From assembly GCF_014646995.1 (NCBI RefSeq), contig NZ_BMOI01000009.1, forward strand, positions 86,595-150,594: a stretch of DNA of 64,000 nt, given 5' to 3'. Of this stretch, positions 9,998 to 18,885 are shown one piece after another. The notes below the pieces were generated by a model that saw only the letters and a program-made list of their open reading frames with translations, ran no database searches and was not told the origin of the DNA. This DNA is from Curtobacterium luteum. GTDB lineage: Bacteria; Actinomycetota; Actinomycetes; Actinomycetales; Microbacteriaceae. Position numbers and translations under genes: made by a program. Positions within the stretch are counted from its first letter, which is position 1, and every line of letters starts with the position of its first letter.

Positions 9998-12741
9998 TCG
10001 TCGAGAGCCCCGCGAAGGCCAAGACGATCGCGCAATACCTCGGTGACGGATACGAGGTCCAGGCGTCAGTCGGCCACATCCGTGACCTCATCGAGCCCAA
10101 GAACCTCCCCGCGGAGCTCAAGAAGGGCCCGATGGGCAAGTTCTCCGTGGACGTCGACAACGGCTTCGAGCCGTACTACGTGGTCTCCGACGCGAAGAAG
10201 AAGACCGTCTCCGAGCTCAAGCGGGCGCTGAAGGACGCCGACGAGCTCTACCTCGCCACTGATGAGGACCGTGAGGGCGAGGCCATCGCGTGGCACCTGC
10301 TCCAGGTGCTGAAGCCGAAGGTGCCGGTCAAGCGCATGGTGTTCCACGAGATCACCAAGGAGGCGATCCAGCGCGCGCAGGAGGCCACCCGCGAACTCGA
10401 CACCGCGCTGGTCGACGCCCAGGAGACCCGCCGCATCCTCGACCGCCTCTACGGCTACGAGGTCTCGCCGGTGCTGTGGCGCAAGGTCGGCCCGGGGCTG
10501 TCCGCCGGTCGCGTGCAGTCCGCCGCGACCCGGCTCGTGGTCGACCGCGAGCGCGAGCGCCTGGCGTTCGTCTCCGCCAACTACTGGGACCTCACCGCAC
10601 GGTTCGAGAAGGCCGGGGACACGGCGTTCACCGCCAAGCTCGCCCGTGTCCAGGGCACCCGCGTCGCTTCGGGGCGTGACTTCGACGACCGCGGTGCGAT
10701 CTCCGGCGACGTCGTCCGCCTCGACGAGGCGTCGGCCGCCGCGCTGACGACCGTGCTCGAGCGCGCCGGTGACGCGGTCGTCCGCTCGGTCGACTCGAAG
10801 CCGTACACGCGCCGCCCGGCCGCGCCGTTCACGACGTCGACCCTGCAGCAGGAGGCCGCGCGCAAGCTCCGCTTCTCCGCGCGCCAGACGATGAGCGTCG
10901 CGCAGTCGCTGTACGAGAACGGCCACATCACCTACATGCGGACCGACTCGTCGTCGCTCTCGCAGCAGGCCGTGACCGCTGCCCGCAAGCAGGCCGCCGA
11001 ACTGTACGGAGCCGACAGCGTGCCGGACAAGCCGCGCAGCTACGCCGGCAAGAGCAAGAACGCCCAGGAGGCGCACGAGGCGATCCGTCCCGCTGGTGAC
11101 ACCTTCCGCACGCCGTCGCAGATGGAGAAGGTCCTCCGCGGCAACGACCTGCGGCTCTACGGCCTCATCTGGAAGCGCACCGTCGCCTCGCAGATGGCGG
11201 ACGCCAAGGGATCGACGGCCTCCGTGGTGCTCGGCATCTCCTCGTCCGAGGCCGTCGAGGGGCTGGCCTCGACGGCGAACGGCACCGACGCGGAGTTCAC
11301 CGCGTCCGGCACCGTCATCACCTTCCGCGGCTTCCTCAACGCGTACGAGGAAGGTCGCGACGAGGAACGCCACGAGGCGAAGTCGGACGGCGACGACGCC
11401 AAGCTCCCGCAGATGGCCGAGGGCGACGAACTCGCCGTGTCGGACGTCGAGGCGAAGGGCCACGACACGTCGGCGCCCCCGCGCTACACCGAGGCGAGCC
11501 TCGTGAAGACGCTGGAGGAGCTCGGGATCGGCCGCCCCTCGACCTACGCCGCGATCATCTCGACGATCATCGACCGCGGGTACGTCACGCAGCGGGGGAG
11601 CGCCCTCGTGCCGAACTGGATCGCGTTCAGCGTGGTCCGGCTCCTCGAGGACTACTTCGGCGACCTCGTGCAGTACGACTTCACGGCCTCCATGGAGGAC
11701 GACCTCGACCGCATCGCGAGCGGCGACGAGGACCGCGTCGACTGGCTCAAGGGGTTCTACTTCGGCGGCGGTGACAAGCGCGGCCTCCGGACCGTCATCG
11801 ACAACCTCGGCGAGATCGACGCGCGCGACATCAACTCGGTGGAACTCGCTCCCGGCCTCACGCTGCGCATCGGCCGCTACGGCCCGTACATCGAGGTGCC
11901 GAGCGACGACCCGGAGAAGCCCCGCCGGGTCAACGTCCCCGAGGACCTCGCCCCCGACGAGCTGACGACGGACAAGGCCCGCGAACTCGTCGAGGCGCCT
12001 GTCGTCGGCGACCGCGTGGTCGGGATCAACCCGGAGACCGGCAAGGAGGTCCTCGCGAAGGACGGTCGCTTCGGTCCGTACGTCACCGAGCGCACGCCCG
12101 AGCCGGAACCCACGGTCGACCCGGCCACGGGCGAGGTCACCGAGGCCGCCCCCGCCGCTGCCGAGACCGGCACGACGACCACCGCGAAGAAGACCACGAC
12201 CAAGAAGGCCACGACGAAGAAGGCCGCGGCGCCCAAGGAGCGCACCGCGTCCCTCTTCAAGTCGATGGACCCGCAGACGGTCGACCTCGAGACGGCCCTC
12301 AAGCTGCTCGACCTGCCCCGCACCGTCGGCAAGGACCCGGAGTCGGGCGAGGACATCACCGCGCAGAACGGTCGCTACGGCCCGTACCTCAAGAAGGGCA
12401 CCGACACCCGGACGCTGCCGAGCGAGGACGCCATCTTCGACGTCGACCTCGCCGGGGCGCTGGAGTTGTTCGCGCAGCCCAAGTACGGCGCCAAGCGCTC
12501 CGCGACCGCCGCGCTCAAGGAGTTCGATGCCGACCCCGTGTCCGGCAAGCCGATCAAGGTGAAGGACGGCCGCTTCGGTCCGTACGTCACCGACGGTGAG
12601 ACGAACGCCACGATCCCGCGCGGCGAGGACGTCGAGGACGTCGACTTCGAGCGGGCGAAGCAGCTGCTCGCGGACAAGCGCGCCAAGGGACCGGTGAAGA
12701 AGAAGGCGCCGGCCCGTCGGACCGCGGCCAAGAAGAAGTGA
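9973..12741 (+). CDS. topA: DNA topoisomerase I
   Basis: Relaxes negative supercoils by cutting one strand. It has 922 aa. The Toprim domain opens with LVIVESPAKAKTIA and carries ATDEDREGEAIAWH; the active-site tyrosine lies in GHITYMRTDSS. The C-terminal region has four repeats with the pattern GR-F/Y-GPY (RYGPYIEV, RFGPYVTER, RYGPYLKKG, RFGPYVTDG), a Lys/Thr/Ala-rich linker (about residues 736-756) and a lysine-rich tail, all typical of actinobacterial TopA. The GTG at 9973 is chosen because AAGGAGA precedes it at good distance. It overlaps tmk by 4 bases (GTGA). A possible -10 (TATGGT, 9860-9865) lies within the 3' end of the upstream reading frame. Confidence 0.96.
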   Translation: MPDTKKLVIVESPAKAKTIAQYLGDGYEVQASVGHIRDLIEPKNLPAELKKGPMGKFSVDVDNGFEPYYVVSDAKKKTVSELKRALKDADELYLATDEDREGEAIAWHLLQVLKPKVPVKRMVFHEITKEAIQRAQEATRELDTALVDAQETRRILDRLYGYEVSPVLWRKVGPGLSAGRVQSAATRLVVDRERERLAFVSANYWDLTARFEKAGDTAFTAKLARVQGTRVASGRDFDDRGAISGDVVRLDEASAAALTTVLERAGDAVVRSVDSKPYTRRPAAPFTTSTLQQEAARKLRFSARQTMSVAQSLYENGHITYMRTDSSSLSQQAVTAARKQAAELYGADSVPDKPRSYAGKSKNAQEAHEAIRPAGDTFRTPSQMEKVLRGNDLRLYGLIWKRTVASQMADAKGSTASVVLGISSSEAVEGLASTANGTDAEFTASGTVITFRGFLNAYEEGRDEERHEAKSDGDDAKLPQMAEGDELAVSDVEAKGHDTSAPPRYTEASLVKTLEELGIGRPSTYAAIISTIIDRGYVTQRGSALVPNWIAFSVVRLLEDYFGDLVQYDFTASMEDDLDRIASGDEDRVDWLKGFYFGGGDKRGLRTVIDNLGEIDARDINSVELAPGLTLRIGRYGPYIEVPSDDPEKPRRVNVPEDLAPDELTTDKARELVEAPVVGDRVVGINPETGKEVLAKDGRFGPYVTERTPEPEPTVDPATGEVTEAAPAAAETGTTTTAKKTTTKKATTKKAAAPKERTASLFKSMDPQTVDLETALKLLDLPRTVGKDPESGEDITAQNGRYGPYLKKGTDTRTLPSEDAIFDVDLAGALELFAQPKYGAKRSATAALKEFDADPVSGKPIKVKDGRFGPYVTDGETNATIPRGEDVEDVDFERAKQLLADKRAKGPVKKKAPARRTAAKKK

Positions 12742-13373
12742 CCGGACGGTTCATCACCCTCGAGGGCGGCGACGGCGCGGGCAAGACCACCCAGGCCGAG
12801 CGCCTCTCGGCGTGGCTGGGGGAGCACGGGCGGACCGTCGTGCGGACCCGCGAGCCGGGCGGCACCGACCTCGGCGTCCGCATCCGCGAGATCGTCCTGC
12901 ACGAACGCGGACACGTCGCGCCGCGGGCCGAGGCGCTCCTGTACGCGGCCGACCGGGCGCACCACGTCGAGACCGTCGTCCGTCCGGCCGTCGCTCGCGG
13001 TGACGTCGTCCTGCAGGACCGCTACATCGACTCGTCGGTGGCGTACCAGGGTGTGGCGCGTGGCCTCGGTGCCGACGACGTCCGTGCGGTGTCGGACTGG
13101 GCGACGGGCGGGCTCGTCCCCGACCTGACCGTCCTGCTCGACCTCGACGTCCTGGTCGGACGGGCACGGGTCGCTGCGGCCCGCGGGGACACGTTCGACC
13201 GGCTGGAGTCCGAGGCAGCCGCGTTCCACGAGTCGGTGCGGCGGGCGTTCCTCGACATGGCCGCCGCGGAGCCCGAGCGTTTCCTCGTCGTCGATGCTTC
13301 GATGCCCGCGGACGTCGTCCAGCAGGCCGTCCGTGCAGCGGTCGGCCCCCTCGTCGGGATCGACCAGGCATGA
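12738..13373 (+). CDS. tmk: Thymidylate kinase
   Basis: Phosphorylates dTMP to dTDP. A 211-aa protein with the P-loop EGGDGAGKTTQ, the EPGGT motif and QDRYIDSSVAYQG (DRY/S motif), all in the expected order; the length is usual. The GTG start overlaps the topA stop, and holB follows after 25 bp, the conserved topA-tmk-holB order of actinobacteria, which links DNA topology, dTTP supply and replication. Confidence 0.95.
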   Translation: MTGRFITLEGGDGAGKTTQAERLSAWLGEHGRTVVRTREPGGTDLGVRIREIVLHERGHVAPRAEALLYAADRAHHVETVVRPAVARGDVVLQDRYIDSSVAYQGVARGLGADDVRAVSDWATGGLVPDLTVLLDLDVLVGRARVAAARGDTFDRLESEAAAFHESVRRAFLDMAAAEPERFLVVDASMPADVVQQAVRAAVGPLVGIDQA

Positions 13374-13398
13374 CGGTGGTCGCTGCGAGGATGTCCGC

Positions 13399-14541
13399 AT
13401 GAGCGTGTGGGACGGCCTGACGGGGCAGGAGGAAGCCGTCGCGGCGCTGCGTCGCGCGGCCGAGTCGCCCGAGGGCACCGGGGGCATGACCCACTCGTGG
13501 CTCATCACCGGGCCGCCCGGGTCCGGCCGGTCCAACGTCGCCTCGGCCTTCGCCGCGGCGCTCGTCGGCGACGGTCCGGACGACGACCACACCCTGCGCC
13601 AGATCACGGCGAAGACCCACCCGGACGTCTCGGTCCTGACCACCCAGCGCGTCATCATCACCATCGACGAGATCCGGCAGCTCGTGACGTCGTCGTACTA
13701 CTCGCCGTCGGTCGGCCGCTACCGCGTCGTGATCATCGAGGACGCCGACCGCATGACGGAGCGCACCTCGAACCTGCTCCTCAAGGCGCTCGAGGAACCG
13801 CCGGAGCGCACCGTGTGGATCCTCTGCGCCCCGAGCGAGGCCGACCTGCTGCCGACGATCCGCTCGCGCGTCCGGTCCGTCCGGCTCCGGGTGCCCGGCG
13901 TCGAGTCCGTCGCGGACCTCCTGGTCGCCCGCACCGGGGTCGACCGTCCGCTCGCGATGGACGCGGCCCGGCAAGCCCAGAGCCACATCGGGATGGCCCA
14001 GCGGCTGGCGACGAGCGCGGACGCCCGCGATCGTCGACGGCGCACCCTGATGACCGTGCTCGGCGTGCGGAGCGTCGCCGACGCGGTGACTGCGGCCGCC
14101 GACCTCCTCGCCGTCGCGGACGAGGACGCCAAGGCCATCACGCAGGAACGCGACGGCGAAGAGCGCGACGCAGCCCTGCGGTCGCTCGGGGTCGAGCCCG
14201 GGGGCACGATCCCGCCGGCCTTGCGGTCGCAGTTGCGCGCGCTCGAGGACGACCAGAAGCGCCGAGCGACGCGGAGCCTCCGTGACGGCCTCGACCGCAT
14301 CCTGGTGGACGTGTCGTCGTTGTACCGCGACCTCCTCCTGCTCGGCCTCGGGGCACCGGCCGAGCCCGTCAACCTGTCGATGCGCGACGAGCTCGAACGG
14401 GAGCTGCCGAGCGTGCCGCCGGCCGCTGCGCTCGAGGTCCTCGACGCGGTCACGACGGCACGGACCCGGATCGCCGCGAACGTCGCCGCGCTCCTCGCGC
14501 TCGAGGCCCTGCTCGTGACGATCGCGCGCGCGGTCCGCTGA
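13399..14541 (+). CDS. holB: DNA polymerase III delta' subunit (clamp loader)
   Basis: Clamp-loader subunit, 380 aa, starting MSVWDGLTGQE. It shows GPPGSGRSN (degenerate P-loop, Arg for Lys, usual for delta'), IIEDADRMTERTSNLLLKAL, EEPPERTVW and the SRVRSVRLR segment (in place of SRC). The zinc module that normally sits between the P-loop and the THPDV segment, with a C-x-x-C pattern, has no cysteines here; the corresponding residues read GPDDDHTLRQI. The following THPDVSVL...VIITIDEIRQL is normal. It follows tmk closely and is the last gene before a repeat block. Confidence 0.9.
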   Translation: MSVWDGLTGQEEAVAALRRAAESPEGTGGMTHSWLITGPPGSGRSNVASAFAAALVGDGPDDDHTLRQITAKTHPDVSVLTTQRVIITIDEIRQLVTSSYYSPSVGRYRVVIIEDADRMTERTSNLLLKALEEPPERTVWILCAPSEADLLPTIRSRVRSVRLRVPGVESVADLLVARTGVDRPLAMDAARQAQSHIGMAQRLATSADARDRRRRTLMTVLGVRSVADAVTAAADLLAVADEDAKAITQERDGEERDAALRSLGVEPGGTIPPALRSQLRALEDDQKRRATRSLRDGLDRILVDVSSLYRDLLLLGLGAPAEPVNLSMRDELERELPSVPPAAALEVLDAVTTARTRIAANVAALLALEALLVTIARAVR

Positions 14542-14547
14542 CCCAGC

Positions 14548-14740
14548 CGCGCGGGACCCGGCCCGACCGTCGCGCGGGACCCGGCCCGACCGCCGCGCGG
14601 GACCCGGCCCGACCGCCGCGCGGGACCCGGCCCGACCGCCTCGTGGCACAAGGAACGCCCAGCGCGACCCGGCCCGACCGCCTCGTGGCACAAGGAACGA
14701 CCGCCGAGCGCGACCCGGCCCGACCGCCGAGCGCGATCCG
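14548..14740. repeat. Compound tandem repeat (23-bp units plus a longer unit)
   Basis: Four tandem 23-bp copies of a CGCGCGGGACCCGGCCCGACC unit occupy 14548-14639. A longer unit then appears twice, combining TCGTGGCACAAGGAAC with the same ACCCGGCCCGACCGCC core, followed by decaying copies to about 14740. It lies in the 308-bp gap between holB and the TetR gene. The remaining bases to 14849 show no gene. Confidence 0.85.
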
Positions 14741-14849
14741 CCCCACGACCCCGACCCGCGCCTCCCGTCCGCCCGTCCCGAAGACGCCAGGAGACGCGCC
14801 TGACGCAACCCACAGCCTCCCGTCCGACCGCGCGTGGGAGAATCGCGGC

Positions 14850-15473
14850 ATGTCCGACGCAGCCCCCGGCCTGCGCGAGCGGAAGCGCCTCGCCACCCGA
14901 CTCGCGATCCAGCAGGCCGCCCTGCGCATCGCCGTCGAGGACGGCCTCGCCGCCGTGACCGTGGACGAGATCTCCCGCCGCGCCGACGTCTCACCGCGCA
15001 CGTTCTTCAACTACTTCCCGAGCAAGGAGCAGGCGCTCCTCGGCGACGACCCGACCCTGCCGGACGACGCGACGCTCGCCGAGTTCGTGGCGGGCGGCCC
15101 GTCCGGCGACCTCCTGCGCGACCTCGGGAGCCTCCTGGTGCACTCGACGCAGGCCCTGATCGACGAGCGCGGCCTCATCGCCGAGCGGCAGGAGGTCCTG
15201 CGGGAGAACCCGGAGCTCTTCTCGCGGCGCATGGCGTCGATGAAGGAGTTCCAGCACGAGATCGAGTCGGCCGTGTCCCGGCGGCTCGAGGACGGCGAGC
15301 CGGACCCCGACGCGCGCCGGCGACAGGCGCGGCTGGCCTCGATCGTCGCGCTCGGGGCGCTGCGGCACGCGTGGTGGGAGTGGTCCGAGCAGGGCGGCGA
15401 CGTGCACCTGGTCGACGAGCTCGAGCGCTCCTTCGCGGACCTCGGCGTGCTGGTTTCGCGTTCGCTCGTCTGA
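14850..15473 (+). CDS. TetR/AcrR family transcriptional regulator
   Basis: A 207-aa repressor-type regulator. The N-terminal HTH is clear: RLATRLAIQQAALRIA, then TVDEISRRADVSPRTFFNYF and the PSKEQALLGDD turn, as in MftR-like/TetR proteins. The C-terminal domain (VHSTQALIDERGLI...WWEWSEQGGD) is of the TetR_C type whose ligand cannot be read from sequence. I chose the ATG at 14850 (MSDAAPG); the open frame extends upstream through the tandem repeat, which is unlikely to be coding. No obvious target operon is next to it, the following gene being a tRNA. Confidence 0.88.
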   Translation: MSDAAPGLRERKRLATRLAIQQAALRIAVEDGLAAVTVDEISRRADVSPRTFFNYFPSKEQALLGDDPTLPDDATLAEFVAGGPSGDLLRDLGSLLVHSTQALIDERGLIAERQEVLRENPELFSRRMASMKEFQHEIESAVSRRLEDGEPDPDARRRQARLASIVALGALRHAWWEWSEQGGDVHLVDELERSFADLGVLVSRSLV

Positions 15474-15478
15474 ACCTG

Positions 15479-15540
15479 TATAGTCATTGCTCGTGCCGCT
15501 CCGGCAACGGAGCGTGCGACGCTCCGGCAACGGGGCGTCC
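15479..15540 (+). promoter_or_regulatory. tRNA-Thr promoter and leader with two tandem stem-loops
   Basis: A -10 element TATAGT at 15479-15484 places the transcript start near 15491. The leader then contains two tandem 16-nt stem-loops of nearly the same sequence, GCTCCGGCAACGGAGC (15498-15513) and its copy with GGGGC (15521-15536), before the tRNA begins at 15541. Confidence 0.55.
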
Positions 15541-15616
15541 GCCGCCTTAGCTCAGTCGGTAGAGCGATTCACTCGTAATGAATAGGTCGTCGGTTCGATT
15601 CCGACAGGCGGCTCCA
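15541..15616 (+). tRNA. tRNA-Thr (anticodon CGT)
   Basis: A full cloverleaf can be drawn. Acceptor GCCGCCT pairs with AGGCGGC, the D-arm is AGCTCAGTCGGTAGAGC, the anticodon stem ATTCA/TGAAT encloses the loop CTCGTAA with anticodon CGT at 15574-15576, and the T-arm is GTCGGTTCGATTCCGAC. The discriminator is T and CCA is encoded (15614-15616). It reads ACG codons, which are frequent in this GC-rich genome. Confidence 0.96.
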
Positions 15617-15618
15617 CG

Positions 15619-15652
15619 GAACCCCCTCCGATCCCCGGATCGGAGGGGGTTC
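15619..15652 (+). terminator. Intrinsic terminator after tRNA-Thr
   Basis: A near-perfect long stem GAACCCCCTCCGATC / GATCGGAGGGGGTTC with a very short loop starts 3 nt after the encoded CCA. Confidence 0.85.
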
Positions 15653-15689
15653 TGCCGTTCGTGCACGAGTGTCCTGGTAGACAGGCACC

Positions 15690-16703
15690 ATGACGGTTCG
15701 CTGGGGAGTCCTGGGTACGGGTGGCATCGCGCGGTCCTTCGTCGGAGACTGCACGGCGGTCGGCGTGGAGTTCGTGGCGGTCGGCAGTCGGACGCCCGAC
15801 TCCGCGCAGGCCTTCGCCGCGGAGTTCGGCATCGCGCGGGCCCACGGCTCGTACGAGGACCTGGTCGCGGACCCGGACGTCGACGCGGTCTACGTCGCGA
15901 CACCGCACTCCCGGCACGCCGCCGACGCGCTGCTGGCGATCGAGCACGGCAAGCACGTCCTCGTCGAGAAGGCCTTCACCATCACCGCCGCCGAGGCACG
16001 CGCGGTCGCCGATGCGGCACGCAGGGCGGACGTGGCGGCGATGGAGGCGATGTGGACGCGGTTCCTGCCGCAGATGGCGATGATCCGCGAGGTCCTCGCC
16101 GAGGGACGGATCGGCCGACCGCGGCTCGTCGAGGCGACGCACCACCAGGCGCTGCCGTCGGACCCGCGGCACCGGCTGAACGACCCGGCGCTGGGTGGCG
16201 GGGCCCTGCTCGACCCCGGGATCTACCCGGTGTCGTTCGCGGTCGACGTCCTCGGGCTTCCCGAGTCGGTCGTGGCGTCGGGGACCCTGAGCGAGCAGGG
16301 CGTCGACACGCAGGTGGGCATCGTGATGAACCACGCCGGCGGCACGCAGTCGACGGTGCACTTCGCGCTCGACCTCCGCAGCCCGAACACGGCCTCGATC
16401 ATCGGTGAGGACGGCCGCATCGACCTCGACGACACCTGGTACACGCCGACGACGTGGCGCATCCGGGACCGCGACGGCGCGGTGGTCGAGGAGTTCGACG
16501 GTCGCGAGGAGCGCGCCGGCTACGGCCACGAGGCCCGCGCCTTCGAGACGATGATCGAGACGGGGACGCACGAGGGCGGTCCGATGGACCTGGAGGAGTC
16601 GGTCGGGATCATGGCGCTCCTCGACGAGGTGCGGCGCCAGGTGGGTGTCCGCTACGCCGCGGACGGCGACGACGGCCTGGAGGCTCCTCCCGCAGTTCCG
16701 TAG
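15690..16703 (+). CDS. Gfo/Idh/MocA family NAD(P)-dependent oxidoreductase
   Basis: A 337-aa dehydrogenase-like protein. The N-terminal Rossmann fold opens with GVLGTGGIARSF, followed by VYVATPHSRHA and the conserved HVLVEKAFT (the EKP-type motif, here EKAF). The C-terminal substrate domain carries GGGALLDPGIYPVSF. Members oxidise sugars, inositols or trans-dihydrodiols; the substrate is not predictable here. It is a single gene between a tRNA terminator and the carboxypeptidase gene 11 bp downstream, which may be co-transcribed. Confidence 0.9.
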   Translation: MTVRWGVLGTGGIARSFVGDCTAVGVEFVAVGSRTPDSAQAFAAEFGIARAHGSYEDLVADPDVDAVYVATPHSRHAADALLAIEHGKHVLVEKAFTITAAEARAVADAARRADVAAMEAMWTRFLPQMAMIREVLAEGRIGRPRLVEATHHQALPSDPRHRLNDPALGGGALLDPGIYPVSFAVDVLGLPESVVASGTLSEQGVDTQVGIVMNHAGGTQSTVHFALDLRSPNTASIIGEDGRIDLDDTWYTPTTWRIRDRDGAVVEEFDGREERAGYGHEARAFETMIETGTHEGGPMDLEESVGIMALLDEVRRQVGVRYAADGDDGLEAPPAVP

Positions 16704-16714
16704 GATCGGTCGCG

Positions 16715-18217
16715 ATGTCCGATCAGCAGCCGCAGCACACGACCATCGCGGACCGCGTCCGCCGCTCCGTCGACGCGGTCCGGGCCGCCGTCGCCCGCCG
16801 TCCCGTCCCGTGGATCGCAGAGGGCTTGGTCGGGGTGCTCGTGCTCGGTTCCGGCGGCGCCGTCGCCGTCGCCGCCGCGACGATGCCCGACCAGCCGACC
16901 CCGACGCGCACCGCCTCCGCGGCGGCGCCGTCCGCCACGTCCACTCGCTCCGCGCCGGCGACGCGGACGCCGAGCCCGACCGCGACCGCGACGGGCCGAG
17001 CGGTGCCGGAGGACCCGGACGGGCCCTCGGCCCTCCGCGCGTGCACGATCGACCAGGCGGCCGGTGCCGCCGGGCTCGGGTCGTTCGAGGGCGCGGTCAT
17101 CGACGCGGGGACCGGCAAGGTGCTCTACTCGCACGCCGGCGACCAGCCCAAGCAGACCGGCAGCGTCATGAAGACCCTCACGAGCGCGACCGCCCTGGCC
17201 GTCCTCGGGGGCGACCAGCGGATCCCGACGACGGTGACGCAGGAGTCGGCCGGGACGATCGCGCTGGTCGGGCACGGCGACGCGACGCTCTCCGCCGGTG
17301 GCGCGACGGTCTACCCGGGCGCACCCACCCTCGCGCAGCTCGCCCAGCAGGTGAAGGCGAAGCTCGGCGACAGCCCGGTGTCGACGATCGTCACGGACGA
17401 CACCTACTGGAACGACGCGGACGCCTGGGACCCGACATGGCCCGTGTCCGAGCGGACGATCGGCTACCAGCCGATGGTGACCGCACTCATGGTCGACGGC
17501 GATCGGGCGAACCCGGGTGCGGCGACCTCACCCCGGTCGACCGACCCCGTCGGTCGCGCGGGAGCGGCGTTCCGGACGGCCCTCGCGAGCGCAGGCGTCG
17601 CCGGTGCCGCGAACGCCCAGATCGTCAAGCGCGCCACGACCTCGACCGACACGATCGCCACGGTGTCGTCGCAGCCGGTGTCGACGCTCATCGGCCAGAT
17701 GATCCCGAACTCCGACAACACGCTCGCGGAGATGCTCGCGCGGATCTCGTCGAAGGAGTCCGGGGCGAACGGCTCCGCCGCGTCGTTGACCGGCGTGTAC
17801 CAGGCAGCGCTGCGCTCGTACGGCGTCGACCCGTCCGGCATCGTCATCAAGGACGGGTCGGGCGAGAGTGCGGCCAACGCGGTGTCGCCCGAGTTCGTCG
17901 CCCAGCTCATGGTCCAGGTGCAGGCCGGTGCGAAGGGCCTCGGCACGCTGTCGAACGCCCTGCCGGTCGCCGGCGTCTCCGGCACGCTGGCCAGCCGTTT
18001 CACGGGCGCGAACGCCGTCGCACGCGGCAAGGTCCACGCGAAGACCGGCTGGATCGACAGCGCCAACACCCTCGGCGGCTGGATGGACGCGGCCGACGGC
18101 ACCCGGTTGACGTTCGCGTTCTACGCCATCGGGTCGTCGCGGGCGGCCGCGCTGCCGGCGCTCGACGCGGTGACCGCCGCGACCTACTCGTGCGGGGGCA
18201 AGCTCTCCGGTTCCTGA
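16715..18217 (+). CDS. dacB: D-alanyl-D-alanine carboxypeptidase/endopeptidase (PBP4 type, S13)
   Basis: Trims or cleaves peptidoglycan cross-links. It is a 500-aa protein with a cytoplasmic N-terminus, one membrane helix (about 35-58), a long Thr/Ala/Pro/Ser-rich linker (about 60-108) and an S13 peptidase domain. The three active-site motifs are present: SVMK (SxxK), SDN in IPNSDNTLAEML, and HAKTGWI (KTG). YSHAGDQPKQTGSVMKTLT surrounds the nucleophile. I start it at ATG 16715; the frame upstream of it belongs to the previous gene's region. The product is probably extracytoplasmic and membrane-tethered. Confidence 0.93.
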   Translation: MSDQQPQHTTIADRVRRSVDAVRAAVARRPVPWIAEGLVGVLVLGSGGAVAVAAATMPDQPTPTRTASAAAPSATSTRSAPATRTPSPTATATGRAVPEDPDGPSALRACTIDQAAGAAGLGSFEGAVIDAGTGKVLYSHAGDQPKQTGSVMKTLTSATALAVLGGDQRIPTTVTQESAGTIALVGHGDATLSAGGATVYPGAPTLAQLAQQVKAKLGDSPVSTIVTDDTYWNDADAWDPTWPVSERTIGYQPMVTALMVDGDRANPGAATSPRSTDPVGRAGAAFRTALASAGVAGAANAQIVKRATTSTDTIATVSSQPVSTLIGQMIPNSDNTLAEMLARISSKESGANGSAASLTGVYQAALRSYGVDPSGIVIKDGSGESAANAVSPEFVAQLMVQVQAGAKGLGTLSNALPVAGVSGTLASRFTGANAVARGKVHAKTGWIDSANTLGGWMDAADGTRLTFAFYAIGSSRAAALPALDAVTAATYSCGGKLSGS

Positions 18218-18241
18218 CGCACCCTGGTGTTGGATGGACGC

Positions 18242-18862
18242 ATGGCCAGGGCATTGCTCGTCGTCGACGTCCAGAACGACTTCACCGAGGGCGGTGCACT
18301 CGGCGTGAGCGGCGGTGACGCCGTCGCGCAGCGGATCTCCGTGTTCCTCGGGCAGCACGCGGGGGAGTACGACCTCATCGTCGGCTCCCGCGACTGGCAC
18401 CACGGCGACGACGACAACGGCGGCCACTTCGCCGGCGCGCAGGGGCCCGACTTCGTGGACACCTGGCCGGTCCACTGCGTCCAGGACACCCCCGGCGCGG
18501 ACTACCACCCGGCGTTCGACACCGGCTCCGTCGACGTCCACGTCTACAAGGGCCAGGGCGCACCCGCCTACTCGGCCTTCGAGGGGCGGACCGCCGACGG
18601 CGTCCCGCTCGGCGAGGTCTTCGAGCAGCGCGACGTCCGCGAGGTCGACATCGTCGGCATCGCCACCGACCACTGCGTCCGCGCCAGTGCCCTCGACGCG
18701 CTCGCCGGCGGGGCCGCCGTCACCGTGTACGAGGACCTCGTCGTCGGGGTCGACCCCGCTCGCAGCGCCGCCGCGCTCGACGAAGTGCGGGCAGCCGGCG
18801 GGCTCGTCGACCACAGCGACACCGACGAGGGCCTGCACCGTCCGGGTGGCGCGCGCCTCTAG
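18242..18862 (+). CDS. pncA: Nicotinamidase/pyrazinamidase
   Basis: Hydrolyses nicotinamide to nicotinate for NAD salvage. A 206-aa cysteine hydrolase of the isochorismatase fold. The catalytic triad is visible as Asp in VVDVQNDF, Lys in VYKGQG and Cys in ATDHCVRAS; the metal ligands are in SRDWHHGDDDNGGHF (Asp, His, His). I chose ATG 18242 (MARALLVVDV); the ATG five codons upstream is less well placed. It lies 24 bp after dacB and is convergent with the ABC transporter gene. Confidence 0.95.
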   Translation: MARALLVVDVQNDFTEGGALGVSGGDAVAQRISVFLGQHAGEYDLIVGSRDWHHGDDDNGGHFAGAQGPDFVDTWPVHCVQDTPGADYHPAFDTGSVDVHVYKGQGAPAYSAFEGRTADGVPLGEVFEQRDVREVDIVGIATDHCVRASALDALAGGAAVTVYEDLVVGVDPARSAAALDEVRAAGGLVDHSDTDEGLHRPGGARL

Positions 18863-18885
18863 CCCGAGCCCGTCCCGGGGGCGTC

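Noticed and set aside
14548..14740. Possible CRISPR array
   Set aside because: Units are directly contiguous without unique spacers, and no cas genes are in the window.
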